Origin: Cunninghamia lanceolata
Taxonomy: Eukaryota; Streptophyta; Pinopsida; Cupressales; Cupressaceae
Direction of reading: 5' to 3'
Assembly (NCBI GenBank): GCA_027924645.1
Contig: BSBN01001750.1
Span: 1,116,001 to 1,180,000 of the forward strand
Length of the DNA: 64,000 nt
Under the pieces are notes generated by a model. That model saw only the letters and a list, made by a program, of their open reading frames with translations. It was not told the origin of the DNA and did no database searches. Below, in pieces: positions 34,580-45,228 of this stretch. A program made the translations under genes and the position numbers. Each line of letters begins with the position of its first letter. Position 1 is the stretch's first letter.

Positions 34580-35386
34580 ATGGCTGTTGTGGTGCTTGAG
34601 TCAAGCAAGAATCTTGATAATGATCACGATCACATGAAGGGCATCAAAGATTTACTAGACGCAGGCATTATGGATTCAGTGCCTGCTAAGTATGTCTTTC
34701 CTCAGGTCAGACGCCCATCAGCCTCTGAAATCTTTCAAGGAGAGAGTATACCCATTATTGACATCTCGTCCCTTGATGGATCCCAACAGCAACGACTTCA
34801 AACCATCCAATCTCTTGGGAGGCTTGCACAGAGTGGGGATTCTTTCGGGTAATTAATCATGGGATTGAGGCATCTCTAATAGCTAGTATATTAGATTTAG
34901 CCCATTAGTTCTTCTTGCTCTCCTCTGAGGAGAAGATGAAGTATGGGAACAGGGATGTTTCTGATCCAGTGAGATATGGAACCAGCTTCAATGCACGTGA
35001 TTATTATTCAGGTCATTATGAAAGGGCACCTTACAATAATAGTGATATCAGGTCAATATATCACGTACGTGAATATGATGTTCACAAACTTAAGCAGGTC
35101 GAGGAGCCTCTAGACATTTTTATTTCACACGATTGGCCTCGTGGTATAACTGCTTTGGAAACTCGGAGCAACTGCTTCGTCATAAGCCTTTTTTTTTGAA
35201 TCTGAGGTACTATTGTTTGATCTGTAAGATATTTTTAGATCACCATTTTTGCATAAAAGGGAAGGAAACAAACAATTGAGGTTTTGCTGTTAGTGCACAA
35301 GTTGACCAATTTTTCAGTTGGAGAGATTATTTGAGGCATTTCTGCCATCCTGTACTGCAGACTCCAGATAATCCCCCAAATGATAG
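34580..35386 (+). pseudogene. 2-oxoglutarate-dependent dioxygenase fragment (DIOX_N), split
   Basis: From ATG 34580: MAVVVLESSKNLDNDHDH, LLDAGIMDSVPAKYVFPQVR and ESIPIIDISSLDG form the N-terminal (DIOX_N) part of plant dioxygenases of the DMR6/F3H-like type. After a +1 frameshift near 34850 the frame reads RVINHGIEASLIASIL. A TAG (34906-34908) stands where Gln is expected, then SSEEKMKYGNRDVSDPVRYG. At about 34990 it changes into DBR1 sequence. It resumes at about 35319 with WRDYLRHFCHPVLQTPDNPP, ending at a GT (35387) fit for an intron. The Fe(II)/2-oxoglutarate catalytic half (HxD...H, RxS) was not found, so it is a dead fragment. Confidence 0.85.
34990..35206 (+). pseudogene. RNA lariat debranching enzyme (DBR1) exon fragment
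   Basis: NARDYYSGHYERAPYNNSDI, RSIYHVREYDVHKLKQVEEP and LDIFISHDWPRGIT match the metallophosphoesterase core of plant and animal DBR1 as remembered, including the SHDWP segment with a metal-ligand His. A frameshift follows GIT. The other frame then gives FGNSEQLLRHKPFF, again DBR1-like. It ends before a GT at 35207. DBR1 hydrolyses 2'-5' bonds of intron lariats in the nucleus; this piece is far too short for that. It is fused in frame to the dioxygenase at SFNA, a string both genes nearly share. Confidence 0.85.
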
Positions 35387-37990
35387 GTAGTATTTTTCTC
35401 TACTTTATTATCAGATGAAATAGACTCGTATTAATAAAAAGGGAAGTCCAGATTTTAATATTTTGTATATTTTCTAGATCAATACATCCAATAATGAAAT
35501 TGGGTACAAACTGAAATGACAGAGAAATTTAAAACCAAAAAAAAAAATATTTACCATGTTGTTGATTATTGAGGAGAAGCATGCAGCCCTGCCTACATAC
35601 AAAATGCACAAGCTGAGAGACTAAAGGACTCTGCACACCACCAATTAGATTTCATCAGTTAACCCCAAACCACATTAGCAAAGGCATCCAGTTCTAAAGA
35701 TTGGTCATTTTTATATATGCTTGTAATATCATCACAAGATCTGTTGCAACCCAAACTAAAATTCTCTGCTTTCATTGTTGAAATATTAGACTATTGTAAC
35801 TTGATCTCTTTTAAGCATATAAATTCAGTCACCATCACCACCAACAGTAGCAACTGCAGCAATTGGAGGAATGAGTTGTCGCAGGACTCCAGACAGAAGG
35901 CCGTCAATAAGATACTTCTGCCCTGCTTGTAGGACCAAGATTATGCTTGGCAGCCCTATCAAAATTCAGTTGCATTCTTCCTCTGCTAAGGATGGCTTCA
36001 TTTCTCATTAAGCTATTTTTCCTTCCCCGTTCTAACATCATTTGCAGGAGTGAATAATGCTTTATGAGATAAGTGCTTTGTGGGCAAACTGATTAGCTAT
36101 CTATTTTAATTCTCAGCCTTGTATTTTCTTCACATAAGGAGCCTGCCCGTTCATGGTAGTCTGTACATGTAGGCTTATTCACAGAGCTGTATGTTTTGTG
36201 TAATGTTTGTCTACAGTGGTATATATTATTCTCCTTGAAGCCAATAAGCATCTCAGTAAACTGTGGAGGGTTTACCCATGCAGATCGCACCCTTAATGGA
36301 GTTTAGCATCCTGTTCCTCACACACAGTGAACATTTCTTAACCTTAGAGTCTTAGATTGTATTCTGCAATCTTATTATGAAATATCTCATCCACATTATG
36401 CTCTAAGGCCTCGTGGTGCCATGAGTGTCTCAAGAAATTTGTGGTTCCATCATGGATTATTGCTTTTAAGTCATATGGTAGATCTAATAGCTATCTCCAT
36501 ATTCTTGAGGTTTAACTTTATCTTTCGCATTTAGGGTGCCATTTATAAGGAAATCTTGGAAACCACTATACATTTCAAGACATAATCCTCTACTCTCATT
36601 GTCACTCGACATATAGGCTATTGTTGTGCATTCAGCTGTCCACAACGTCAGCAAGTAATTAGTTAATCCATAATTTCATATTTCCATGTGATCCCATTTA
36701 GGAGTTGTTCTCTGTTTAGGGGTTGTGGTTTTGATATTACTTGGAAGTATTATTAAGGTGTTGGGATCTCAAAGAACATCCTTGGAACCTTCGTCAAACC
36801 TATTGCCTTCATTTTCTGTGACCATTGACTTTCGTGAAAAAATATTGTGGTAGAAAGAAAACTGTTGAAGTGTTACCGCCAATTATATCAATGGCAAGTT
36901 TGAAGGAGTTAGATGGACGCTACCAGAAGTTATTGGACTAAACTAATATCATCCATTTCAATGATTAAGTGGTCATTAACAATTTCATACCATCTCTGCG
37001 ATCAGTACTTACAATTCAATAGGTTATTACACTTGAAATAGATATAGTAGAAGCATTTACCAGAAAACTGTAATGCCTTGGGAACGAACATAGTTGATAC
37101 TTCTATTAAGTTTCGACGGCGTAAGAATGTCTAGTCCCGATCTTCTTCTTAGACAGATTTAAATCATCTTTGATTAAAACATTTCAGAGACATCGTTATG
37201 ATGAAGAAATCCAAGTATAGTAAACTGTTATCTGATTGAGGTCAAGAATATCTGAAGGACCGTATTAGGGTAGAACTTAGAAGAAAACGAAAACATTGAT
37301 GTTCATTGTTGATGGTTGGACCTTTGTCCTCGTTGTATTGCCGTATAGTTATAAGGTATTATTTTAGTACTTAATCCAACGTTGGAAAGGTAAGTTAATC
37401 AGTGTAAAATTTGTTATACTTGTGTTTTATAATCTATTTTTAGAAACAAATGTAGAATATTTAGATAATTTTAGTATAATTGTTGTATTTATTGTGAAAT
37501 CAATTAGTTTGATTTAAAGAGATAATGTAATCCATTGTTGATTTCATTACAAAGTTATTTATGATGAGCCAAGAAGGAATTTTAGTGTTTAATTTCTAGA
37601 ATCTGAATTGTACTATGTGAGTTAAGTATTTCTATTGTCTTAAAGAGTCGAATTGAGAGTGGTCATACTTGAAATTCCAGAGGCTGAGTTTGTCGTAGTG
37701 TGGATGGATGTTTTTGTATTTGTGATGTTATAACGATTATGTGATTCAAATTTAGTATGAAGTATAATGGAGTATTGACTAAGTTGATTATGTGTTTTGT
37801 GATATAAAATTCTCTGGATGAGATATTTAACCAGTTGTGACTATCTTGTATCCATTTTATCGTAATTATTGTTTGGAGAGACCTGGTATCTGTAAAAGTG
37901 TAAAATGTTGTAATGCTATAGGCGATGGATAACAATTGGTGTTATGATTCTGTTTGTAATGCAAGAGGGTTTATGCCTTGCAATGAACAA
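35387..37990. other. Element G centre: unclassified
   Basis: No transposon domain was seen. A minus-strand frame at about 35829-35970 reads GQKYLIDGLLSGVLRQLIPP, hydrophobic and protein-like. The same DNA on the plus strand gives RRTPDRRPSIRYFCPACRTK after a tttcag-like acceptor. Neither is recognised; one may be a further captured exon. The rest is AT-rich with only short frames. Exon 2 of the dioxygenase was looked for and not found. Confidence 0.3.
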
Positions 37991-38066
37991 GTATGTGTAT
38001 TGCTATAATGCCTTGTATGGTGGTTAGGGTTTACTAGGTGTTAGGAAGGAGAGTGGCTTTCAATGT

Positions 38067-38382
38067 GGGGCTGGCGCCCAAAGTGGCAGTCAGGATAACC
38101 CGTTGGAAGTAGATTAATCAAGTGATAACCTAAAATGAACTAGGGGGTTAAGGGTAGATTTCACACTAAACAAGATTAATGGATTCCTCTCCCATGGCCT
38201 GTAGTGCTCGTTTAGACTAAGGAGGGGTAGAGAAGGCCTGGTTGGCATGATTGACTTCCTTGTCCTCACGAAAGGAAGGTCGATTCCGCATGTGTCACCC
38301 TATGGGGCCGGCGCCTAGTGAGAGGTTGTCAGGATAACCATAGATGGGGGCCGGCGCCTAGTGAGAGGCTGTCAGGATAACC
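38067..38382 (+). repeat. GGGGCCGGCGCC-type tandem motif in Element G
   Basis: Three copies of a unit of about 36 bp, GGGGCYGGCGCC then TGTCAGGATAACC: 38067-38101, 38304-38340 and 38346-38382. The last two are head-to-tail. Each starts with a GC palindrome (GGCGCC) in an otherwise AT-rich element. Function unknown. Confidence 0.7.
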
Positions 38383-39114
38383 CATGCTAGGACCATGCAA
38401 TGACACTCTCCCTACTACAACCTAGCATTCCTTGTTTGGTCTCTCCACTTATGTTATGTTTTGCCTCTGGAAGATAAGTTGTGTTGTATTGTTATTGCCA
38501 TGTGTTGATTGGCGTTTGGTCGTCCTTTGTTCATGTTAGTTCTGTCTACCTGACTGTTATTGTTTGGGACCTCATGTTAACTCCTAGCTCGGGGGGTGGA
38601 CCTTAGGGTTCCACATGGTCGGGTGGAAGAGCTATTTTATCCATTGGTTATCCCTTGTCAAGTTCATGTGCAGAAAAGATTTGTTCCAGTTGTACTTGTC
38701 CCAGTTGGTGAAGATATATGTGTATAATCTTGTACCAGATTTGTGTAACAGATCAATCATAATGTATGTGATTCTGATGTAGTCTGAAAATGGCAATGTA
38801 ATGATGTCATGATGTACTCATGTGTAATAAAAGCATTTCAGTTATGTTTTGATCATGTAGATTGTATTATCTGACGGTATGTAATGAATATGAATCATTT
38901 ATTCAATTATGCATTGGATTTAGATCAGTTACTGATGAATGTTAAATTATGTTAGTTGGTTTGTAAAGTAATGCAGCGTTGTATCCTTAGAGAATATGTC
39001 GTAGTTAGTTATGTTAACATTATTTGTTATCTTAAACATTTTAAAAAAAAAAAAGTTCCTGTTTCATGTAGCATAAATGTGTAATTCTTTGAGGTGTACA
39101 AGGCGGGCGTTACA

Positions 39115-39295
39115 AGGCATGTGAGCTGAATTGTAAACCCGCATGATGCCGGCCATATTGTATTTGAATTCTATGATATATTGAATGACTGAATCTGCAT
39201 TTGTTTCATATCTTTGAGTTGTTTCCATTGTGTTTACTCTTGTTGCACGGCCTGGACAGTTCATTCTGTGAACCCTCCTACCATGACTGCACCAA
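39115..39295 (+). repeat. Gypsy-A 5' LTR, right part
   Basis: Resumes at the duplicated AGGCA and ends CTGCACCA at 39295. It matches 45895-46058 of the 3' LTR. Confidence 0.93.
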
Positions 39296-39297
39296 GT

Positions 39298-39310
39298 GGT
39301 ATTAGAGTGA
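39298..39310 (+). other. Gypsy-A primer binding site
   Basis: TGGTATTAGAGTG, a variant of the Met-tRNA complement. Gypsy-B has TGGTATTAGAGCG in the same position (minus strand, 61351-61363). Confidence 0.8.
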
Positions 39311-39495
39311 AAGTTCATATCTTTGGGAGTGAGTTGAGCGAAGTTGGTGAAGGAATTTCATAAGATCTTGTTCTGGATAGATCGCTGAATTGAGGTAGGT
39401 TACTTGTGTCACAACTGATCGCCAATTGTGAGGCAGTTGTCACCTTGTAGCCTGATCGTCGAAATTGAGGTAGTTTGCACTTGATCCTAGGAAGA

Positions 39496-40660
39496 ATGCC
39501 ACCGAGGAGAGTTGTTGTTGGAACAATGGCTGGTAGAATGGATGAGATGATGGAAATGATGTGAATTTGATTGGATGTTGTTGAAGAAGATAGATGAAGA
39601 GAATTGACAGCAAGACCTAATGTTGAAAGTGATGATGATGAAGAATTTCAATCTGTTGAACAAATTAGTGAAACCCTAGGAGGTGATGAAGAAGAAGAAT
39701 CAAATCAAGTAAAGATGTTGCGAGCTATTTCAAAGATTAGAAAGAGACCTAGAGTTGATGTGCCAAACTATACTGGTAATTTGAACCCTGAAGAATTGAT
39801 TGACTGTATAAATTACATGGAAGAATACTTTGAATATGAAGAAGTTGAAGATTTGGAGAAGGTGAAATTTGCAAAGATAAAGTTGAAAGGACATACTACT
39901 ATATGGTGGAAAGAAGTTTAGTTGGAAAGAAATAGAAGAGGGAAAGAAAAGATTATGAAGTGGGATAGGATGGTGAGAAATTTGAAGAATCAGTTTATAG
40001 CTGTTGACTATGAGTTGGAGTTGTTGAAAAGATTGCAAAACCTGAGACAGAAGGAGAAATTTGTGGAGTACACTGAAGAATTTCATAAGATGATTATAAG
40101 GACAGGACATAGTGAAGCAAGCAAGGAGAAAGTGGCTAGATACATCAATGGACTAAGATTGAACATTCAAGAAGAACTAAGCTTGGTACGGATGACAGCT
40201 TTGGAAGAAGCATATCAGTTTGCCCTGAAAGTTGAAGAGAAGCTGAATAAAATGCATGATCTGAGATAGAAAGGAAGAGGAGGTAAATTTTTAGAGAGGT
40301 AGAATATTTTCTGGAGGAGACAGATCACATTCAGAGCAGAAAAAGTTTGACAGCACATTCAAGAAGGATGACATAGATAATAATGCTTATCAGAGAGATG
40401 ATAGAAATTTTTATCGGAGAGGAAACCCTAGTGCATATCGGAATGAAGGATACAGAAGAGAGGGAAGAGGTTTTGATAAGAGAACATTCAGAGGTACTTG
40501 TTTCAAGTGTGGAGGTGAAGGACATAGAGCATTTAAGTGTAATTAGGATAGTACAAGTAAGAAGACAGAGAATAGTGGAAGAGCAGCCTATGTGGAAGAA
40601 GAACCTGTTGGATCACCTAGTTTTGTTGGTAAACAGAGAAATGAGAATCATTGGTGATGA
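39496..40660 (+). pseudogene. Gypsy-A gag
   Basis: ATG at 39496 (MPPRRVVVGTMAGRMDEMME), a stop, then an acidic linker and the retrotransposon gag core: VDVPNYTGNLNPEELIDCIN, KVKFAKIKLKGHTTIWWKEV, GLRLNIQEELSLV. A CCHC knuckle CFKCGGEGHRAFKC follows at about 40500 after a frameshift. Internal stops include TAG at 39919-39921, where Gypsy-B has CAG. Gag would form particles around element RNA. Confidence 0.9.
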
Positions 40661-41475
40661 GGAGAGCACTATTTCAAGTAGAAACAAATGAGGAACCACC
40701 GCAAATAAAAAGTTTGTTCAAAACCAGATGCAAATCAGAAGGTAAGTGTTGTAAAGTTGTGATTGACAGTGGTAGTTCAGATAACCTAGTTTTAGAAGAG
40801 ATGGTGACTAAGTTGAAGTTGGAAAGATTGAAACACCCTAAGCCCTATCAGATAGAATGGATTCAAGATGATCATAAGGTACTAGTGAGTTAACAATGTT
40901 TGGTGAAATTTCATATTGGATCTTATCATGATGAAGTCTTGTGTGATATTATGCCTCCGGATGCTTGTCATATCTTGTTGGGTAGACCTTGGCAGTATGG
41001 TAGAAAAGCTATACATGATGGGAGAAAGAATACATACACTATAATAGAAAATGGAAAGAGAATTATTTTGATTCCTTTAGAAAATTATCCTGAGAGTGAA
41101 GTATGTGGAAATGCTAGAATATGTTTGGTGGATGGAAGAAAATTTCTTGATGGTTTGAGACATGAGAATATGTGTTATGCTTTGATTCCTAAGAAATGTG
41201 AAACATTGAAGAAAGAGACTGGAGGAGAACAACCGAAGGAGATAACAAAGTTACTGACAGAGTATGAAGACATCATATCAAATAATGTGCCTGAAGGATT
41301 ACCACCTATAAGGAGTATCAGTCATCACATGGATCTTATACCCTGGAGCAAGCTTGCCTAACAAAGAAGCACACCAAATGACACCAGTAGAGAATGAAGA
41401 GTTAAACAGACAGATACAAGAGTTGTTGAGGAAAGGTTTGATCAGATAAAGTTTGAGTCCTTGTGCAGTACCTAT
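40661..41475 (+). pseudogene. Gypsy-A aspartic protease and RT N-terminus
   Basis: KCCKVVIDSGSSDNLVLEEM gives the D-S-G catalytic motif. FHIGSYHDEVLCDIMPPDAC and HILLGRPWQYGRKAIHDGRK complete the protease fold, and LLTEYEDIISNNVPEGLPP leads into RT. A TAA interrupts after VLVS, where Gypsy-B has Glu. The reading is lost at 41476, where a 1.1-kb insertion begins just before the APKKDG motif of RT. Confidence 0.9.
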
Positions 41476-42594
41476 TGTGTATGAGGAAAAATTGATTAAA
41501 TCTAAACTAAATAAAACCAAAGAACCCAATAACATAAAGGAAACGAATTTAAATAAAAGCCATGACAAACACTCAATGAAATAAAGACTTTTACCGAAAT
41601 TTGTGTTGTTTCCTTTGGATTGAATGTGGATTGCTCAATGAAGTTGTGAAGCCATAGCTGCAACAAGCAAGTAGTGTGCTCAATGTGCTCAAAGATCAAT
41701 GTCAAGAGATCATGAGAGTGCTCAATCGACGTGTTTTGTATGCTCAAAGCTCTGTTAAGTATGCCTGAGAATACGATCAAAGAGAGAGGCTCAATGAAGG
41801 AGATGAGGGGGGTTTATATAGATTTCAATGAAGATCAATCAACGGTCCAGATAATTCAGAAGAATCAACGGAGGAGAATAATTGAGGAATGTGCAACGAA
41901 TAAGAAGAAGACAAGTGTCTTGCTTTCTTTTGCATGAGAGGAGTTATCAAGAATAGAAGAATGAGTAATGATCAGTTAAGTGATTTAAAACAAGAAGAAG
42001 AGATTTGCATGAGAAAAAGAAGATATTTTGCTTTATTAAATATAGAAAGCTTGAGTTATATTAGAGATAACTCAAATTAGAAGAAAAAGCAATTTAAATA
42101 AATAATTGATTTATTTAAATTTAGAGGAGATATTTTAGAAGAAATAATTAAATAATTGGAATTATTTAATTTAGAAGATTTGAAAGCAAATTAAATAAAT
42201 AAATTTATTTAATTGTTGTGCATGATTTTGAAAGAATGATTTTGATTTAATTAAATAATTTAAGAATTATTTAATTTTAGATAAGAGGGAATTTGTTGAA
42301 TTAATTAAATAATTAGGTTTATTTAATTAATGTGGATGTGAAATTTGGAAAGAAGATAATGATCTAATTAAATAATTAAAATTATTTAATTGTGGAAGAA
42401 TATAGAGGAATTTGATTTAATTAATTAAATAAAGAGAATTTATTTAATTAATGTTGAAAGTATGTGATTTAGAAGAATTTGATGAAATTAATTAAATAAT
42501 TAGATTATTTAATTAACGTTTGAAATGCAGGTGATTAGGAAGAAATAACGAAATGCAAGTGATGCGACGACTTGGTCATTTTAGGGTGTCTACA
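41476..42594. mobile_element. Solo-LTR-like insertion with AT-rich palindromes, in Gypsy-A RT
   Basis: Gypsy-B reads straight through this point, so 1,119 bp are inserted here. The ends TGTGTATGAGG and GGGTGTCTACA form a TG...CA pair. The flanks CCTAT (left) and CCTGC (right) are a probable 5-bp duplication with two changes. From about 42090 to 42520 there are about seven palindromic units of the form TTAATTAAATAAT...ATTATTTAATTAA, spaced roughly 50-70 bp. No PBS or coding domain. The long pol frame that begins at 42553 starts inside this insertion by chance. Confidence 0.75.
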
Positions 42595-43400
42595 CCTGCA
42601 GTGTTAGCACCTAAGAAAGATGGAGAATGGAGAATGTGTACAGACTCTAGAGAAATAAACAAGATCACAGTTAAGTATAGATTTCCTTTACCTAGGATGG
42701 ATGATATCATGGATTGTTTGAGTGGAGCAAGATATTTCACAAAGATAGACTTGAAGAGTGGATACCATTATATCAGAATTAGAGAGGGAGATGAATGGAA
42801 GACTACTTTTAAGACAAATGAAGGATTGTATGAGTGGTTGGTGATGCCTTTTGGATTGACAAATACACCAAGTACTTTTATGAGATTGATGAATGAAGTC
42901 TTGAAGAAATTCTTGAGTAAGTTTGTGATTGTATACTTAGATGATATTCTAATTTTCAGTAAGACAAAAGAAGAACATTTGTGGCATATTAGACAAGTTT
43001 TACAGAAGTTGAGAGAAGAGAAATTGTTGATAAACATCAAGAAGTGTGGTTTCATGAAGGAAGAACTAGTGTATCTGGGATTTGTGATTTCTGCAGAAGG
43101 ATTGAAGATGGATCCTGAGAAAGTAAGAGCAATTGTTGAATGGCCTACACCAGAAAGCATTGGAGAGGTTAGATCATTTCATGGATTGGATAGTTTCTAT
43201 CAAAAGTTCATCATAAATTTCAATTCAGTATGTAACCCTATGATAGAGACAATGAGAGGTGACAAGAAAGACTTTAAGTGGACATCAGGAGTAGATAAAA
43301 GTTTTAAATTGTTGAACCAAAAAGTGACAAAGCAACCTATGTTGACATTATCGGATTTCAATAAGGTATTTCAAGTTGATTGTGATGCAAGTGGAAATGC
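42595..43400 (+). pseudogene. Gypsy-A reverse transcriptase (after the insertion)
   Basis: [80 protein letters not shown] and the catalytic [12 protein letters not shown] occur in order. SIGEVRSFHGLDSFYQKFI then begins the RT-RNase H connection. The frame is open for 512 codons through RNase H and the integrase zinc domain. The domain itself looks functional; only the upstream insertion and stops disable it. Confidence 0.94.
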
Positions 43401-43790
43401 GATTGGAGCAGTATTAAGTCAAGAAGGTAGACCTGTAGCATATTTCAGTGACAAGTTGAATGATGCAAGGAGAAGATATTTAGTTTATGATCAAGAGTTC
43501 TATGCCATAATTCAAGCCTTGAAGAAGTGGATACATTACTTGTTGCCTAAGGAGTTTGTGCTATATACAGATCATCAAGCTTTGCAGTATTTGAACAGTC
43601 AAGGTAAGTTGAATCAGAGACACATGAGATGGGTAGAGTTCATGCAGAGTTACACTTTTGTGTTGAAGCATAGGAGTGGAAAATCAAACAAAGTTGTTGA
43701 TGCGTTGAGTAGAAGAAGAAACTTGTTGACAGAAATGAGAGTTGAAGTGTTGGGATTTGATGAATTGAAGAACATGTATGAGGGAGACAC
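43401..43790 (+). CDS. Gypsy-A RNase H domain
   Basis: Part of the same open frame. [60 protein letters not shown] and KSNKVVDALSRRRNLL include the Asp, Glu, Asp and late Asp positions of Gypsy RNase H. It would degrade RNA during cDNA synthesis. The surrounding element is defective, so no product is expected. Confidence 0.92.
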
Positions 43791-44706
43791 TGATTTTGTA
43801 GAACCTTGGAAAGCATGTAAGGAACCTGTTGTTATAGATAGGAGTAAGTGGCTGGATTATTTCATTCAGGAAGATATGTTGTTCAAAGGAAGTCATTTGT
43901 GCATATATAAGAGTTCAATGAGAGCTAATTTGATCAAGGAGAAACACAATGGTGGATTGGCAGGACATTTTGGCATTGACAAGACAGTGGCTTTGGTGAG
44001 TGAAAATTACTTTTGGCCTCAGATACATAAGGATGTTTGGAAATTTGTGCAGAGTTGTAGAGTTTGTCTAGTTTCCAAAGGGAGTAGTTAGAATACTAGA
44101 TTGTACAAACCTTTAATAGTACTAGAGAGACCTTGGGAAGACATAAGCATCGATTTTGTAATGGGATTGCCGAAGACGCAGAGAGGATATGATTCAATAT
44201 TTGTAGTGGTTGACAAATTTTCAAAGATGGCTCATTTCATACCTTATAAGAAGACAACTGATGCAGTGCATGTAGCAGACCTATTTTTCAAGGAGATTGT
44301 GACATTACATGGATTACCTAAGAGTATAGTTTCAGACAGAGACACCAGATTTCTTGGATACTTTTGGAAGACACTTTGGAAGATAATGAAGATAGATTTG
44401 AAGTTCAGTTCAGCATTTCATCCACGGACTGATGGACAGATAGAGGTAGTGAATAGGAGTTTGGGAAACCTGTTGAGATGTTTGGTTGGAGAAAAAGTTA
44501 GAAGTTGGGATTTGATTCTTTCACAAGCAGAGTTTGCATACAATAATTTAGTAAATAGGAGAGCCAGAAGAACACATTTTGAGATTGTTACTGGAGTGAA
44601 TCTTAGAGGAGTTGCAGAATTGAGAGACATTGGTATGGAAGAAAAGAGAAGTGCAGAAGAAGAGGAATTTGCAAATCACATGAAGACAGTGCATAATCAA
44701 GTGTAG
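43791..44706 (+). pseudogene. Gypsy-A integrase
   Basis: Zinc domain H..H..C..C (GGLAGHFGIDKTVALVSENY, then CRVCLVSKGSS), a TAG at 44089-44091 where Gypsy-B has CAG, then the core. DFVMGLPKTQRGYDSIFVVV has the first Asp, [20 protein letters not shown] the second, and [20 protein letters not shown] the Glu. All three are present. Spacing is normal for chromoviruses. Confidence 0.93.
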
Positions 44707-45197
44707 AAGCATTTGGAGGATATGAACAGTAAGTATAAGGAAAAGGCAGATGAGAAGAGAAGACATAAGGAATTTGAAGTTGGAGATGAAGTGATGGTGT
44801 ACTTGAGAAAAGAAAGATTTCCAGTTGGGACATATAACAAGTTGAAGATGAAGAAGTTTGGACCTTGTAAGATACTCAAAAAATTTGATTCAAGAAATGC
44901 ATATGAAGTGGAGTTACCGAAGACACTAGGTATATCACCTATTTTCAATATTGCAGACCTTTATCAGTATCATGAAGCAAAGTTCAGTGACAGTATGGAA
45001 GAAGAATTGAAGAAGTAGTTACCACAAGCACTGGAGCAGATTGAAGACATTTTGGATAGCAGAGTTGGATGCAACACTAGAGGAAGACATACAAAGAATA
45101 TCTTGTGAAGTGGAAAGGCAGACTGGAAGAAGATTCATCATAGATTTCTCAGGCTGAGATGGACCGTCTTGGTTCTCCCCTAGCCCCAGCAAAGTGA
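44707..45197 (+). pseudogene. Gypsy-A integrase C-terminus and chromodomain
   Basis: After a TAG (NQV*KHLEDMN, Lys in Gypsy-B), [20 protein letters not shown] and [20 protein letters not shown] form the SH3-like C-terminal domain. A frame-broken chromodomain follows (QIEDILDSRVGCNTRGR, then LRLRW). In Gypsy-B the same region reads YKEYLVKWKDRLEEDSSW, a canonical chromodomain core. The chromodomain likely targeted integration to marked chromatin. Confidence 0.88.
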
Positions 45198-45228
45198 GGG
45201 ACTCACTTTTTCAATAACCCTGGATGTC

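Larger units (their letters stand above)
32110..39114. mobile_element. Element G: 7,005-bp TG...CA insertion carrying host gene fragments
   Basis: The ends are TGTAGTGCCCC and GGGCGTTACA, an imperfect inverted pair (TGTAGTGCCC against TGTAACGCCC) typical of plant LTR termini. AGGCA flanks both sides (32105-32109, 39115-39119). The intact 3' LTR of Gypsy-A proves the insertion. I could not find two internal LTRs, a PBS or any pol gene, so its class is open. It could be a large-retrotransposon derivative, a very long solo LTR or another TG...CA element. It contains dioxygenase and DBR1 fragments at 34580-35386. Confidence 0.85.

Noticed and set aside
34580..35199. Functional dioxygenase or DBR1 gene
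   Set aside because: Frameshifts, a TAG, missing catalytic halves of both proteins and location inside a transposable insertion.
38067..38382. CRISPR-like array
   Set aside because: Only three units with unequal spacing in a plant retroelement context. It is a short tandem repeat.
42553..42600. Apparent start of the 512-codon pol frame in Gypsy-A
   Set aside because: This ATG belongs to the 1.1-kb insertion. Comparison with Gypsy-B shows true pol homology begins at about 42595.
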